From Cytobacillus solani (GTDB lineage Bacteria; Bacillota; Bacilli; Bacillales; Cytobacillaceae): a stretch of 64,000 nt of DNA. The stretch spans positions 1,367,361 to 1,431,360 of the forward strand of contig NZ_LJIX01000006.1 in the NCBI RefSeq assembly GCF_001420595.1, given 5' to 3'. Numbering within the stretch: position 1 is the first letter of the stretch; each line of letters opens with the position of its first letter. The translations under genes and the position numbers were made by a program. Below are positions 1-8,621 of this stretch, in pieces. Below the pieces are notes generated by a model. That model had not been told where the DNA came from, searched no databases, and saw only the letters and a list, made by a program, of their open reading frames with translations.

Positions 1-564
1 TTTGCCGGTGCCTCACAATATATCTCGTTAAGCTTACTATCGCTCGGAACGGGGATATTTGAAATCATTTTAACTACATTTATTGTAAATATTCGACATT
101 TCCTGATGTCAACGGCATTAAATGAAAAAAGTGAAGAGGATCATTTCGTTAATAAGGCTATCTATTCTTTTGGGATAACAGATGAAACTTTTTCTGTTGC
201 GGCGATGAAGGAAGGAACAGTTACAACCGGGTATATGTTTGGGCTGAATCTCATTTCATATGTGAGCTGGGTCGTTTGCTCGGGAATTGGCTTCTTAATT
301 GGCGCTAGTTTGCCGCAAACACTGCAGGAGAGTATGTCAGTTGCCCTCTATGCGATGTTTATCGGTTTACTCGTTCCATCCATGAAAAGAAGCATCAAGG
401 TCGTGTACCTAGCTGCTCTCGCTGCTTGCTTTAATACAATTTTTACGTTAACCAATGCCTTATCATCTGGATGGGCCATTGTTGCTGCTACATTGCTATC
501 TGCTGTAATGGTTGAGTTTATTGAAGGAGTAAAGAAGAAGCAAAGGGGGGAAGGGCATGAGTAG
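1..564 (+). CDS. azlC: AzlC, branched-chain amino acid exporter large subunit (5' end missing)
   Basis: The reading frame is open from base 1, so the N-terminus lies outside the window; the first visible residues (FAGASQYISLSLL) and EIILTTFIVNIRHFLMS are typical AzlC membrane-helix sequence. AzlC with AzlD forms a proton-driven exporter of branched-chain amino acids and their analogues in the cytoplasmic membrane. Several hydrophobic helices follow, and the protein ends in a basic KKKQRG tail. It overlaps azlD by 8 bases, as expected for a translationally coupled pair. An ATG at 106 lies inside the conserved region and is not the true start. Confidence 0.9.
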   Translation, partial: FAGASQYISLSLLSLGTGIFEIILTTFIVNIRHFLMSTALNEKSEEDHFVNKAIYSFGITDETFSVAAMKEGTVTTGYMFGLNLISYVSWVVCSGIGFLIGASLPQTLQESMSVALYAMFIGLLVPSMKRSIKVVYLAALAACFNTIFTLTNALSSGWAIVAATLLSAVMVEFIEGVKKKQRGEGHE

Positions 565-862
565 TGAAATCGTTTGGATGATTCTTGGAATGGGCGCGGT
601 TACCTATATCCCAAGAATGCTTCCGTTTGTCCTTTTTAAAGGGAAGGAACTGCCCCCTTTTCTTCAAGGTGTATTAAAGAATGTACCATCTGCTACATTA
701 GGTGCCCTTATTTTTCCTGGAGTATTATTCATCCAAGAAGATATTTGGTTTGGAATACTTGGTGCTGCTGCCGCTTTTCTTGTTGCTTATCTAGGTGCGA
801 ATGTGATTGTCGTCGTACTGGGGGCAATAGCTGTATTATCTGTCTACTCATTTATTATGTAA
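557..862 (+). CDS. azlD: AzlD, branched-chain amino acid exporter small subunit
   Basis: A 101-residue hydrophobic protein with about four membrane helices and the family-typical TYIPRMLPF segment near residue 16. AzlD is the small partner of AzlC in the branched-chain amino acid exporter. The start ATG lies inside the end of azlC and is preceded by a strong AAGGGGGGAAGG ribosome site in the azlC coding sequence. A rho-independent terminator follows directly, so azlCD ends here. Confidence 0.9.
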   Translation: MSSEIVWMILGMGAVTYIPRMLPFVLFKGKELPPFLQGVLKNVPSATLGALIFPGVLFIQEDIWFGILGAAAAFLVAYLGANVIVVVLGAIAVLSVYSFIM

Positions 863-864
863 TG

Positions 865-896
865 CAAAGGCCGGTTTTCGCGAAAACCGGTTTTGC
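865..896 (+). terminator. Terminator of azlCD
   Basis: A perfect 10-bp stem (871-880 with 881-890, CCGGTTTTCG/CGAAAACCGG) is extended by GCAAA/TTTGC-type outer pairs and followed by TTTTGC. It starts three bases after the azlD stop. Confidence 0.75.
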
Positions 897-1015
897 TATG
901 TAAAAATCGTACAAACTATAAAGTGAGCGATAGATTTCGGTAGACAAGTAGTTCTAAATATGATTTTTTATACTAAACTAAATATGGAAAGGCTGTACAA
1001 ATTGGGGGGAGTGGA

Positions 1016-2296
1016 ATGGCGAGAAAAATTGGCTTTTACGGGATTCTAGCTTATGTCATATATGGGCTATTTTTTTATTGGTATTTATTTCATTTTGCAG
1101 ATACAAGTCTGCAGTTTGAGTATGAAGGCACAAGGGCCGATCCTGCTACCTTTTTAAACGGAAGAGAGCTTATGCTAAGTGAGGAATATTCAAAAATAAG
1201 AAATTTATTATTTTTCCTTTCGACGCCTTTTGAATGGTTATTTTACTTATTTGTCCTGCTGCTTGGACTGGGGAATGCCTTTAAAAAGTGGGCAGGGCAG
1301 TCTACTAAATTGAAGTTTGTTCAGTCTGCTATTTATCTCTTCTGGCTTTCGCTCTTTGCGTTTGCTGCGACAGCTCCGTTAAGTTACATTAGCTATTCTC
1401 TTTCGAAAAGCTATAATATTTCAACGCAAAGCTTTAGCAGCTGGATGAAGGATGAGCTTATTGATTTCTGGATTAACTTTGGGATGATGATCATTATTGT
1501 TGGCGTTCTTTACTGGCTCATTAATAAAAGCCGGAAAAGATGGTGGCTCTATGCCTGGCTGCTGTCTGTCCCCTTTACATTGTTCATGATGTTTCTTCAG
1601 CCCGTTGTTATCGACCCGCTTTACAATGATTTTTATCCATTGAAAAACAAAGAGCTTGAAGCAAAAATTTTAGAATTGGCCGCTAAAGCGAACATTCCTG
1701 CTGAACATGTATTTGAAGTGAATATGGCGGAAAAGACGAATTCCCTTAATGCATATGTAAATGGAATTGGTTCTAATTCGAGAATTGTTCTTTGGGATAC
1801 AACGTTAAACCGATTGAATGATGATCAAATTTTATTTATTATGGCGCATGAAATGGCTCATTATGTTGAAAAACATATTTACTTCGGAATTGCCGGTTAT
1901 TTGCTGCTATCACTCGTTGGGCTTTATTTAACTGCAAGGATCATGGAATATGTAATTGGCAGATGGGGGAAAGTGCTTAAGATTCCAGCGGTAAATGACA
2001 TTCGTTCTCTTCCGTTGTTTCTAATGATTCTTTCCATGCTATTATTTATTTCAAGCCCATTGTCCAATTTCGTCTCCCGATATCAGGAATCACGTGCAGA
2101 TAAATATGCAATCGAAATGACGAAGAATACAGATGCAGCGATCGGTACATTTCAAGAATTGACCCGAGCAGGATTAAGTCAAGTGAACCCGCCGCTGCTC
2201 GTGAAAATTTTCCGTTATGGACACCCAACGATGCTCGAACGCATCTCGATGCTTGAGGAATATGAAATCAATCATAAAGTAAAGGAAAACGAGTAG
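1016..2296 (+). CDS. M48 family membrane metallopeptidase (Ste24/CAAX-type)
   Basis: A 426-residue multi-pass membrane protein with the zinc protease motif HEMAH at residues 278-282 and a third ligand E358 in ESRADKYA. This is the arrangement of Ste24-type M48 peptidases, which cut membrane-associated or prenyl-like substrates at the cytoplasmic face. Hydrophobic segments occupy roughly residues 5-25, 65-85, 105-125, 150-168, 178-195, 285-310 and 330-350. The start ATG has a GGGGGGAGTGG ribosome site. It stands alone between two terminators. The substrate cannot be inferred. Confidence 0.88.
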   Translation: MARKIGFYGILAYVIYGLFFYWYLFHFADTSLQFEYEGTRADPATFLNGRELMLSEEYSKIRNLLFFLSTPFEWLFYLFVLLLGLGNAFKKWAGQSTKLKFVQSAIYLFWLSLFAFAATAPLSYISYSLSKSYNISTQSFSSWMKDELIDFWINFGMMIIIVGVLYWLINKSRKRWWLYAWLLSVPFTLFMMFLQPVVIDPLYNDFYPLKNKELEAKILELAAKANIPAEHVFEVNMAEKTNSLNAYVNGIGSNSRIVLWDTTLNRLNDDQILFIMAHEMAHYVEKHIYFGIAGYLLLSLVGLYLTARIMEYVIGRWGKVLKIPAVNDIRSLPLFLMILSMLLFISSPLSNFVSRYQESRADKYAIEMTKNTDAAIGTFQELTRAGLSQVNPPLLVKIFRYGHPTMLERISMLEEYEINHKVKENE

Positions 2297-2321
2297 GCCG
2301 CTTGCTGCTGCTCGTTTTTTT
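2287..2321 (+). terminator. Terminator of the M48 peptidase gene
   Basis: Stem ACGAGTAG (overlapping the stop codon) pairs with CTGCTCGT with one G-T pair and is followed by a run of seven T. Confidence 0.6.
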
Positions 2322-2339
2322 GCTTACAGCGTACTTGAA

Positions 2340-2374
2340 AAAAACAAATCCCCCGTCGTAATTGACGGGGGATG
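2340..2374 (-). terminator. Terminator of the IDEAL-domain gene
   Basis: A perfect 10-bp stem ATCCCCCGTC/GACGGGGGAT with a 6-base loop; read on the minus strand it is followed by TTTGTTTTTTTC. Confidence 0.85.
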
Positions 2375-2386
2375 AATCGATAGCAG

Positions 2387-2623
2387 CTAATTACCGAAAC
2401 GTCTAGTAAGTTCCTGATATTGTTTAGATAGATGATTAAATGCTCGTTTATTATTTGTATCAATGGCTTCATCGATTTTTTCCATCAGCTTTGCTTTTTC
2501 TTTCTTGAGTAAAATTTCTGAAAGCAGCATATCAATGTAGAGATCTAATACAAAAGACTCTTTTAGGTGCTTCTTCTTCATGGCGCTTTTTTTCATCAGC
2601 TCTGTGTATGATTTTTCATTCAT
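2387..2623 (-). CDS. IDEAL-domain protein next to comK
   Basis: A 78-residue protein whose core FVLDLYIDMLLSE with the following basic helix and a short C-terminal helix matches the IDEAL domain, a short helical module found in several Bacillus proteins. It is divergent from comK, as an IDEAL gene is in B. subtilis. The ATG at 2623 is preferred over the GTG nine bases upstream because that GTG lies within the ribosome site GAGGTGA. No enzymatic residues are visible; a protein-binding role is inferred. Confidence 0.8.
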   Translation of the reverse strand: MNEKSYTELMKKSAMKKKHLKESFVLDLYIDMLLSEILLKKEKAKLMEKIDEAIDTNNKRAFNHLSKQYQELTRRFGN

Positions 2624-2742
2624 GAAAATCACCTCAATGCTTTTTACTATTATATGGAGTTACTTCGATTTATTCAACTTGATTTTGAATTTTTTGAAAA
2701 TATTTTTATGGAGAATTTGAACAAATTAGTAACATTTAGAAA

Positions 2743-2776
2743 AAAATGAATTATTTTACTGTAAACCTGATATGAT
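2743..2776 (+). promoter_or_regulatory. Possible comK promoter with a ComK-box-like AT element
   Basis: TATGAT at 2771-2776 is a credible -10, with no good -35 at the proper spacing, as in activator-dependent promoters. AAAA-N5-TATT at 2743-2755 differs by one base from the ComK half-box AAAA-N5-TTTT. A second AT-rich element lies at 2697-2709. In this AT-rich region chance matches are likely. Confidence 0.3.
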
Positions 2777-2809
2777 GGAGGCGAAACATTATATAGGGGA
2801 GTTGAAGAA

Positions 2810-3388
2810 ATGAATGGCCAAGAAATATCCTCTTTAATTGATGAATATGAAATTAACCCGAATACGATGGTTGTCATGCCACTGGCATACGGTTCAAAAA
2901 TTTATTCGCAAATTTGGGAGCTAGAGGATGAGTTTATATCACCATTTAAACCAATTGATATTATTAAAAAGAGCTGTACATTTTTTGGTTCTAGCTATGA
3001 AGGTCGCAAAGAAGGAACCCGTCAATTAACTGGAATTACCCACAAAGCACCAATTACTATTGACCCCACAAACTTCATTTATTTTTTTCCAACTACTTCA
3101 GCGAGCAACTCACAATGCATATGGATTTCATCGGAGCATATTCTTTCTTACCACCGTTTCGATAGAGGCAATACGGAGGTGAAATTCAAAAATAAACAGT
3201 CAAAAATTATCCCGGTATCCTTCAATTCCTTCAATAATCAGGTTTTAAGAACCGCTCTTTTAAGAACAACGCTAATCAGCAGAATTGAGGAATCAGAACG
3301 GAAAGCACTGTATTTTTTTAATGGGAAAAGAAGTATAAGTGCATTAGAAAGGGCAAGCAATTATCGGATTAGAGGTTTTAAGGGCTGA
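2810..3388 (+). CDS. comK: ComK, competence master transcription factor
   Basis: A 192-residue protein, the length I recall for B. subtilis ComK. Conserved blocks are visible: KSCTFFGSSYEGRKEGT (about residues 60-76), ITHKAPITIDPTN (82-94), QCIWIS (108-113) and SFNSFNNQVLRTALLRT (139-155). ComK is a minor-groove DNA-binding activator that switches on DNA-uptake genes and its own promoter. The start has AGGGGAGTTGAAGAA as ribosome site. The C-terminus (GKRSISALERASNYRI) diverges from the B. subtilis tail as I remember it. med and comZ, which modulate competence, lie about 55 kb downstream. Confidence 0.93.
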   Translation: MNGQEISSLIDEYEINPNTMVVMPLAYGSKIYSQIWELEDEFISPFKPIDIIKKSCTFFGSSYEGRKEGTRQLTGITHKAPITIDPTNFIYFFPTTSASNSQCIWISSEHILSYHRFDRGNTEVKFKNKQSKIIPVSFNSFNNQVLRTALLRTTLISRIEESERKALYFFNGKRSISALERASNYRIRGFKG

Positions 3389-3421
3389 GGCGGCCTAATT
3401 TTTTGTGCTCTTCCTTCACCT

Positions 3422-3808
3422 TTAGTTTTTCGGGCTCTTTGTGTAGTTGCTTATATGCCGTTTATATAAATAATAATCCATCAGCTCTTGTACTTTGTTG
3501 CGAATACGTGGGTTGAAGTAATTGTGCTGTTCTTCATAACCTTTATAAAGAAATAGGAACATCGTGAAAGCTTCATCCCGCTTTAGCTGCTGTACCTTAA
3601 GCTTATTTTTACTCATATAAAGTTTGACTGCGGACAATTCTTTTTGAATGACCTTCATTGTTTCCTCAACTAAATTTAAATAAGGCTGTGGGAGTTTGAA
3701 AGAGCTTTTATTTATGACAGTCAGATCACGATTTAAAATCGTCAGCACCATTGGTAAATAAATAGCCTGCTCCAGTATGTTGCGATCTTCCTCAGGAATT
3801 CTTGTCAT
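3422..3808 (-). CDS. yhjD: YhjD-family protein of unknown function
   Basis: A 128-residue soluble, helical, charged protein beginning MTRIPEEDRNILEQA and ending in a basic tail. Its sequence and its place close to comK and the YhjE-like gene fit the Bacillus YhjD family, whose function I do not know. The start at 3808 is chosen because AAGGAGG sits eight bases upstream of it; an ATG six codons earlier would overlap that ribosome site. It converges on comK with no obvious terminator between them. Confidence 0.72.
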   Translation of the reverse strand: MTRIPEEDRNILEQAIYLPMVLTILNRDLTVINKSSFKLPQPYLNLVEETMKVIQKELSAVKLYMSKNKLKVQQLKRDEAFTMFLFLYKGYEEQHNYFNPRIRNKVQELMDYYLYKRHISNYTKSPKN

Positions 3809-4000
3809 ATTCCCTTCCTCCTTCATAAATTCAAAAACAAAACAAGAACACTTGTTCTAATTTTACAGATAATCTATTCCGATTGCAAGAGGCATTCTTT
3901 GTCGGATTTACCAATACTTTAAATGAAAATAAAAGAGAAGCAGGGAAATTAATTCTATTGTCGAAATAAAAAAGAACATGTATAAGGAGGGTGTTGTAAA

Positions 4001-5992
4001 ATGACAGAAAAACGGACCATACAAGCGGAAGATCTTTACCAATTAAAATCAGTAGCAGATCCCCAGCTGGCTAGCAACGGAAGGGATTGTGTATTTATTG
4101 AAACAGTGATGCTGGAAGAAGAGAATAAATACTCTTCACATTTATATTATATAAATGTAAGCGAAAAAAATAAGCCAGTTCAATGGACATTTGGTGAAGC
4201 TCGAAACCACTCACCTAGATGGTCTCCAGATGGGCAGAGGGTAGCGTTTGTATCAGATCGAAGCCAGAAGGGTCAAATTTATGTCTTAGATGTAAAAGGG
4301 GGGGAAGCCCGGCAATTAACCACATGCCCAAATGGTGCATCAAACCCTGTATGGTCGCCTGATGGGACAAAAATTGCCTTTAATGTGGCATTGAAAAATG
4401 GTGAATCTTTATCATCATCTAATAAAAGTGAAGAAAAGAAAGATAAAAGGCCTGTTCCTCTTGAAGTAGATAAAATGAAATATAAATCAGATGCTAATGG
4501 ATTTTGGGAAGGAAACTACACTCAGGTCGCATTCGTAGATATTCAAACAGAGGAAACGGGTCTGCTCACCTCAGGCGAACACGACTATCAGCTGCAATCA
4601 TGGTCGCCTGACGGAAAATATGTGACGGTTACCGCTGATTTAAGTGAGGAAAAGGATCAGTCCTTCTTGAGTGATGTCTACCTCATCAATGCAGAAACAA
4701 AAGAAGCTAGAAAGCTGACAGAAAGTACAGGATACTTCGGGAGTGCAACATGGTCTCCTAATGGCAAATACATTGGGATGTTAGGACATGAAAGGGAATA
4801 TAAAAATGCGACACTCTCAAAAATTTGGATTTATGACATGGAAGCTGAAAAGCTTGATTGCTTAACAAAGGATTCTGATTTGCTAATTGGTGATTATGCT
4901 ATTGGTGATTTCCAGCAGGGGGCAGTCACGCTAGGCATTCTGTGGGGAGAGGATAATCACAGCTTCTATTTCTTAGCTACAGATCATGGCAATACGGTTG
5001 TTTATTATGGAACATTAGAAGGAGAGCTATACCCGGCTTTGCTCGATGCTCAGCATGTATATGGTCTCTCCACTGGCGGAAAAGTTGATCGGGCGGTCGT
5101 AGCCTTAAGCAAGCCTTCGCACCCGGGAGATCTATTTGTCCTGCATGTGACATCAGGTGAATTAGAGCAGCTGACAAACGTTAATGAAGCATTTTTACAG
5201 GAGACAGTGCTTGCTAATGCAGAGCCGATTGAATTTACATCTTCGGATCAGTGGGACTTGCACGGCTGGATCATGAAACCAGTTCATTTCAAAGAAGGGG
5301 ACAAGGTTCCGTTAATTCTTGAAATTCACGGTGGCCCACATGCAATGTATGCGAATACGTACTTTCACGAGTTTCAATGTCTAGCCGCTCAAGGATATGC
5401 TGTATTGTATATAAACCCAAGGGGAAGCCATGGGTATGGCCAGCAGTTTGTTGATGCAGTACGAGGGGATTATGGCGGAAAAGACTACGAGGATCTTATG
5501 GATGCGGTGGACTATGCGATAGCAAATTTTGATTTTATTGATGAAAATCGCTTAGGCGTAACAGGCGGCAGCTATGGCGGCTTTATGACAAACTGGATTA
5601 TTGGACATACGAACCGCTTTAAGGCTGCCGTGACTCAGCGTTCCATTTCGAACTGGATTAGCTTTTATGGTGTAAGTGATATTGGCTATTATTTTACTGA
5701 TTGGCAAATTAAGAGTGGCTTGAATGATATTGAAACACTATGGAAGCATTCACCGCTTGCCTATGTGGATAAGATGGAAACACCGCTCCTTATCCTTCAT
5801 AGTGAAAAGGATTACCGCTGTCCGATTGAACAGGCAGAACAGTTATTTATTGCCTTAAAAGACCGGAAGAAAGCAGCTAAATTAATCCGTTTTCCTGAAG
5901 CAAATCATGAACTTTCAAGAAGTGGAAAACCCAATCTGCGAATCAGCCGTTTAAATTACATTGCTGGCTGGTTTAATGAATATTTGAACTAG
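4001..5992 (+). CDS. S9 family serine peptidase (acylaminoacyl-peptidase / YuxL type)
   Basis: A 663-residue protein without a signal peptide. The first ~380 residues carry repeated WSPDG/WSPNG motifs of a TolB-like beta-propeller. The C-terminal alpha/beta-hydrolase domain has the triad S524 (GGSYGGF), D604 (EKDYRC) and H636 (ANHEL), as well as HGGPHAMY for the oxyanion region. Such cytoplasmic peptidases release acyl-amino acids or dipeptides from short peptides. The ribosome site AAGGAGGGTGTTGTAAA precedes the ATG. It is monocistronic and ends at a strong terminator. The residue pattern is intact, so it should be active. Confidence 0.92.
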   Translation: MTEKRTIQAEDLYQLKSVADPQLASNGRDCVFIETVMLEEENKYSSHLYYINVSEKNKPVQWTFGEARNHSPRWSPDGQRVAFVSDRSQKGQIYVLDVKGGEARQLTTCPNGASNPVWSPDGTKIAFNVALKNGESLSSSNKSEEKKDKRPVPLEVDKMKYKSDANGFWEGNYTQVAFVDIQTEETGLLTSGEHDYQLQSWSPDGKYVTVTADLSEEKDQSFLSDVYLINAETKEARKLTESTGYFGSATWSPNGKYIGMLGHEREYKNATLSKIWIYDMEAEKLDCLTKDSDLLIGDYAIGDFQQGAVTLGILWGEDNHSFYFLATDHGNTVVYYGTLEGELYPALLDAQHVYGLSTGGKVDRAVVALSKPSHPGDLFVLHVTSGELEQLTNVNEAFLQETVLANAEPIEFTSSDQWDLHGWIMKPVHFKEGDKVPLILEIHGGPHAMYANTYFHEFQCLAAQGYAVLYINPRGSHGYGQQFVDAVRGDYGGKDYEDLMDAVDYAIANFDFIDENRLGVTGGSYGGFMTNWIIGHTNRFKAAVTQRSISNWISFYGVSDIGYYFTDWQIKSGLNDIETLWKHSPLAYVDKMETPLLILHSEKDYRCPIEQAEQLFIALKDRKKAAKLIRFPEANHELSRSGKPNLRISRLNYIAGWFNEYLN

Positions 5993-5993
5993 A

Positions 5994-6036
5994 AATAATA
6001 CCGCAAGCCTTTAATAGGTTTGCGGTATTATTTCTG
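5994..6036 (+). terminator. Terminator of the S9 peptidase gene
   Basis: Long stem AATAATACCGCAAGCC/GGTTTGCGGTATTATT with one G-T pair, a 7-base loop and trailing TTTCT. The adjacent repeat element starts within its last bases. Confidence 0.85.
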
Positions 6037-6160
6037 TCTAGCTTCAGCGCCTACCCCCTCGAGGTCACAAGACAAGCCCCCCAGAAAGGTAAAGAACAAC
6101 CTTTCCGTGAGGCTTGTCTTGTGCTTGTCGGGGGTGAGCAAGGTGCTTCCGCATTTCTTT
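6034..6160 (+). repeat. Dispersed intergenic hairpin element, copy 1
   Basis: Begins CTGTCTAGCTTCAGCGCCTA and ends AAGGTGCTTCCGCATTTCTTT. It folds on itself in layers: AGCGCCT with AGGTGCT at the ends, ACCCCC with GGGGGT, a perfect 13-bp stem 6066-6078 with 6111-6123 (CACAAGACAAGCC/GGCTTGTCTTGTG), and an inner GAAAGG/CCTTTC stem. Its ends resemble copies 2-4 in this window, but its core is different. It fills most of a 316-base gap between the S9 peptidase and the LCP gene; the rest is AT-rich and holds the LCP promoter region. Confidence 0.8.
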
Positions 6161-6308
6161 TATTTCTTCAATTGCAATTATTGGATATTTATGGCGATAA
6201 TGAGGTATACAAGAAATACCAGTAAACAAAAAGAAACTTTTTTACTAAATAAGTAGTCATATATTGTTGAAGGTTATAAACTGAAAAAAACAGGAAGGAA
6301 TTTTTAAT

Positions 6309-7244
6309 ATGAGAGATAAAAGATATCAACATAAAAAATCGAAAAGGAAGAAATGGAAGACATTCGTCCTTATTCTATTTCTATTATTTGCAGGGACCCT
6401 AGCCTATTCGTATTATCAGTTTAAACAAGGAGTCTCACAATCAAAAGATAAAGTAGACACTCAAGCAATAGAATATGAATTTAACGGTGATAAAGATCCG
6501 TATGGAGGGACAAGTATTCTTCTCTTAGGAAGTGACGATCCCGGAAAAGGAAATTCAAGAGCAGATACAATTATGGTTGCCCAATATCATCCGGATAGAG
6601 GGACATATAAAATACTATCTATTATGAGGGACACATATGTTGACATTCCTGGTCATGGCAAAGATAAGATTAATGCAGCCTTTGCTTTAGGCGGGCCTGA
6701 GCTATTAAGGCAAACGATCAAAGAGAATTTTGATATTGACCTTCAATACTATTCCATTATCGACTTTGAGGGATTCATACATCTTATAGATGAGGCATTT
6801 CCTAAAGGGGTAGAAATTGAAGTTGAGAAGGCCATGTCAGCTAAAATCGGGGTGCAGCTTGAGCCTGGATTACAAAGGCTTGATGGGAAGCATCTTCTTG
6901 GCTATGTCCGTTTTCGTCATGATGCCATTGGTGATTTCGGCAGGGTTGAACGCCAGCAAAAGACAATGCAAGCTTTGGCTGATCAATTGATGAGTTTTCA
7001 AACAGTGGCGAAGCTCCCTAAATTAGTAGGTGTGATGACGCCGTTTGTCAATACGAATATGGCTACAAAGGATATTCTATATATTGGTAAAGAATTTATT
7101 TCTGCGAAGAATCGTGACATTGAAACAATGCGGATTCCGGTAGATGGATCCTATCAAGATAAGAGAATAAGCGGGGTCGGTTCTGTGTTGGCAGTAGACT
7201 TTGAAGAAAATAAACAAGCAATTCGTGAATTTTTCACTAAATAA
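6309..7244 (+). CDS. LCP family (LytR-CpsA-Psr) cell-wall protein
   Basis: A 311-residue protein with a basic N-terminus, one membrane helix (about residues 17-36) and an extracellular LCP domain. LCP enzymes transfer teichoic acid or other anionic glycopolymers from undecaprenyl carriers to peptidoglycan. Recognisable blocks are LLGSDDPGKGNSRADTIMV, SIMRDTYVDIPG, KINAAFALGG, YYSIIDFEGF, GYVRFRHD and DFGRVERQQ, including the arginines that bind the polyprenyl pyrophosphate. The ATG follows GGAAGGAATTTTTAAT. It is a single gene behind repeat copy 1. Confidence 0.92.
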   Translation: MRDKRYQHKKSKRKKWKTFVLILFLLFAGTLAYSYYQFKQGVSQSKDKVDTQAIEYEFNGDKDPYGGTSILLLGSDDPGKGNSRADTIMVAQYHPDRGTYKILSIMRDTYVDIPGHGKDKINAAFALGGPELLRQTIKENFDIDLQYYSIIDFEGFIHLIDEAFPKGVEIEVEKAMSAKIGVQLEPGLQRLDGKHLLGYVRFRHDAIGDFGRVERQQKTMQALADQLMSFQTVAKLPKLVGVMTPFVNTNMATKDILYIGKEFISAKNRDIETMRIPVDGSYQDKRISGVGSVLAVDFEENKQAIREFFTK

Positions 7245-7349
7245 AATTCTTTTTCAGAAATTAGGTGTACAATAAGAGGACAAGAGGTAAGCCAAGATAT
7301 TAGAAATATAACTTTAAATATTGTCTAGCTCTATTCAAGGAGATTCTAC

Positions 7350-7970
7350 ATGGATTACGAATTATTTAAAGATTTGTTTACACTTGAAAATATTATGGAT
7401 TTAATCGAAAAATATCGTTCTTTTGGTCCGTTGCCAGGGCTCTTGCTTCCAATGCTTGAAGCATTTTTGCCTTTTCTTCCACTCTTTATATTTGTCATGG
7501 CAAATGCAAATGCGTTTGGATTGTGGTTCGGATTTTTATTATCATGGATAGGTTCAACGGTCGGTGCCTTTCTAGTCTTTCTGCTCGTTCGGAAATATGG
7601 GCAGAAAAGAATACTGCGGTTTCTTAAAAAGAGCCCAAAGGTGCAAAAGCTCATGGCATGGGTAGAGAGACATGGGTTCGGTCCATTATTTATCCTATTA
7701 TGCTTTCCTTTTACTCCTTCTGCCGTTGTAAATATTGTAGCTGGTTTATCAAAAATTAGTATTGCCCAGTATATGCTAGCTGTATTAACAGGAAAAATGG
7801 TGATGATTTTTACGATGAGCTTCGTAGGTTATGATATTAAGTCATTAATTACACAGCCCGTTCGGACTGCTATCGTAGGAGTAATTATATTCATTCTTTG
7901 GTATGTTGGAAAAAGGATAGAAATAAAAATGAATATAAGTACAAAAAAACGACGGAATTATGAGAAATAA
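7350..7970 (+). CDS. yhjE: TVP38/TMEM64 (SNARE-associated) membrane protein, YhjE-like
   Basis: A 206-residue protein with about five membrane helices and the domain signature of the DedA-like VTT/SNARE-associated family, for example FGLWFGFLLSWIGSTVGAFLVF and GPLFILLCFPFTPSAVVNIVAGL. Members are lipid-scramblase-like or transport-related; the substrate here is unknown. The ATG has AAGGAGATTCTAC upstream. It lies about 20 bases ahead of the signal peptidase gene, the same pairing as yhjE-sipV in B. subtilis, and is probably cotranscribed with it. Confidence 0.82.
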   Translation: MDYELFKDLFTLENIMDLIEKYRSFGPLPGLLLPMLEAFLPFLPLFIFVMANANAFGLWFGFLLSWIGSTVGAFLVFLLVRKYGQKRILRFLKKSPKVQKLMAWVERHGFGPLFILLCFPFTPSAVVNIVAGLSKISIAQYMLAVLTGKMVMIFTMSFVGYDIKSLITQPVRTAIVGVIIFILWYVGKRIEIKMNISTKKRRNYEK

Positions 7971-7990
7971 AAAGGTTGGTGAATGCAAAC

Positions 7991-8545
7991 GTGAAAGAGT
8001 CAGTGAAAAAAGAAGGCATTGAATGGGTCAAGGCATTTGGGATTGGATTAATTATATTTGTATTTATTCGTACATTTTTCATTTCCAATTATGTTGTAGA
8101 AGGGAAATCGATGGAGCCGACACTTGAAAATGGAAATAAGCTTATTGTTAATAAAATCAGCTATCAAATTGGAGAATTGAATCGCTTTGATGTGATCGTT
8201 TTTCATCATAATAAGGAAGAGGATTTTGTGAAAAGAATTATTGGGCTTCCTGGCGATAAGGTCGAGTATCGTAATGATGAACTTTACATCAATGGAGAGA
8301 AGATAGAGGAACCTTACCTTGAAAAGCAGCGGGAAGAAGCGTTCGGAAGCAAATTAACGGGTGATTTTACATTGCCTGAGTTGTGGGGCGAGGAGACAGT
8401 GCCTGAGGGAAAGCTTTTTGTACTTGGCGATAACCGGCTTGAAAGCTGGGATGGCCGCCACTTTGGCTTCATCTCAATGGATCAAGTGGTAGGGAAGGTA
8501 AATTTAAGATATTGGCCAATTGATGAAATGGATATTTCTTTCTAA
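7991..8545 (+). CDS. lepB: Type I signal peptidase (SipV-like)
   Basis: A membrane-anchored serine-lysine peptidase that removes signal peptides from secreted proteins. One N-terminal helix (about residues 12-30) is followed by VEGKSMEPT with catalytic S40, then KRIIGLPGD with K81, and the GDNR box near the C-terminus. The length of 184 residues is typical of Bacillus single-anchor enzymes. Start choice is open: GTG 7991 has GGTGA eight bases upstream, while TTG 7976 and GTG 7979 in frame would add four or five residues. It follows yhjE closely and ends at a terminator. Confidence 0.88.
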   Translation: MKESVKKEGIEWVKAFGIGLIIFVFIRTFFISNYVVEGKSMEPTLENGNKLIVNKISYQIGELNRFDVIVFHHNKEEDFVKRIIGLPGDKVEYRNDELYINGEKIEEPYLEKQREEAFGSKLTGDFTLPELWGEETVPEGKLFVLGDNRLESWDGRHFGFISMDQVVGKVNLRYWPIDEMDISF

Positions 8546-8551
8546 AAAACA

Positions 8552-8579
8552 GAAAAGGGCTCAATTTGAGCCCTTTTTC
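8552..8579 (+). terminator. Terminator of the signal peptidase gene
   Basis: AAAGGGCTC/GAGCCCTTT stem with a short loop and trailing TTTTT, seven bases after the stop. Confidence 0.85.
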
Positions 8580-8621
8580 AATTTAAGAATAAGAAAGAAT
8601 AACATTTTTCAAATTTGGGAA

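Noticed and set aside
5994-6160. Insertion sequence or CRISPR array at the palindromic region
   Set aside because: No transposase, target duplication or regularly spaced repeats; the palindromes belong to one hairpin element of a dispersed family.
6020-6256. 78-codon open frame on the plus strand
   Set aside because: It lies across a terminator and repeat copy 1, has no ribosome site and its sequence is explained by the repeat.
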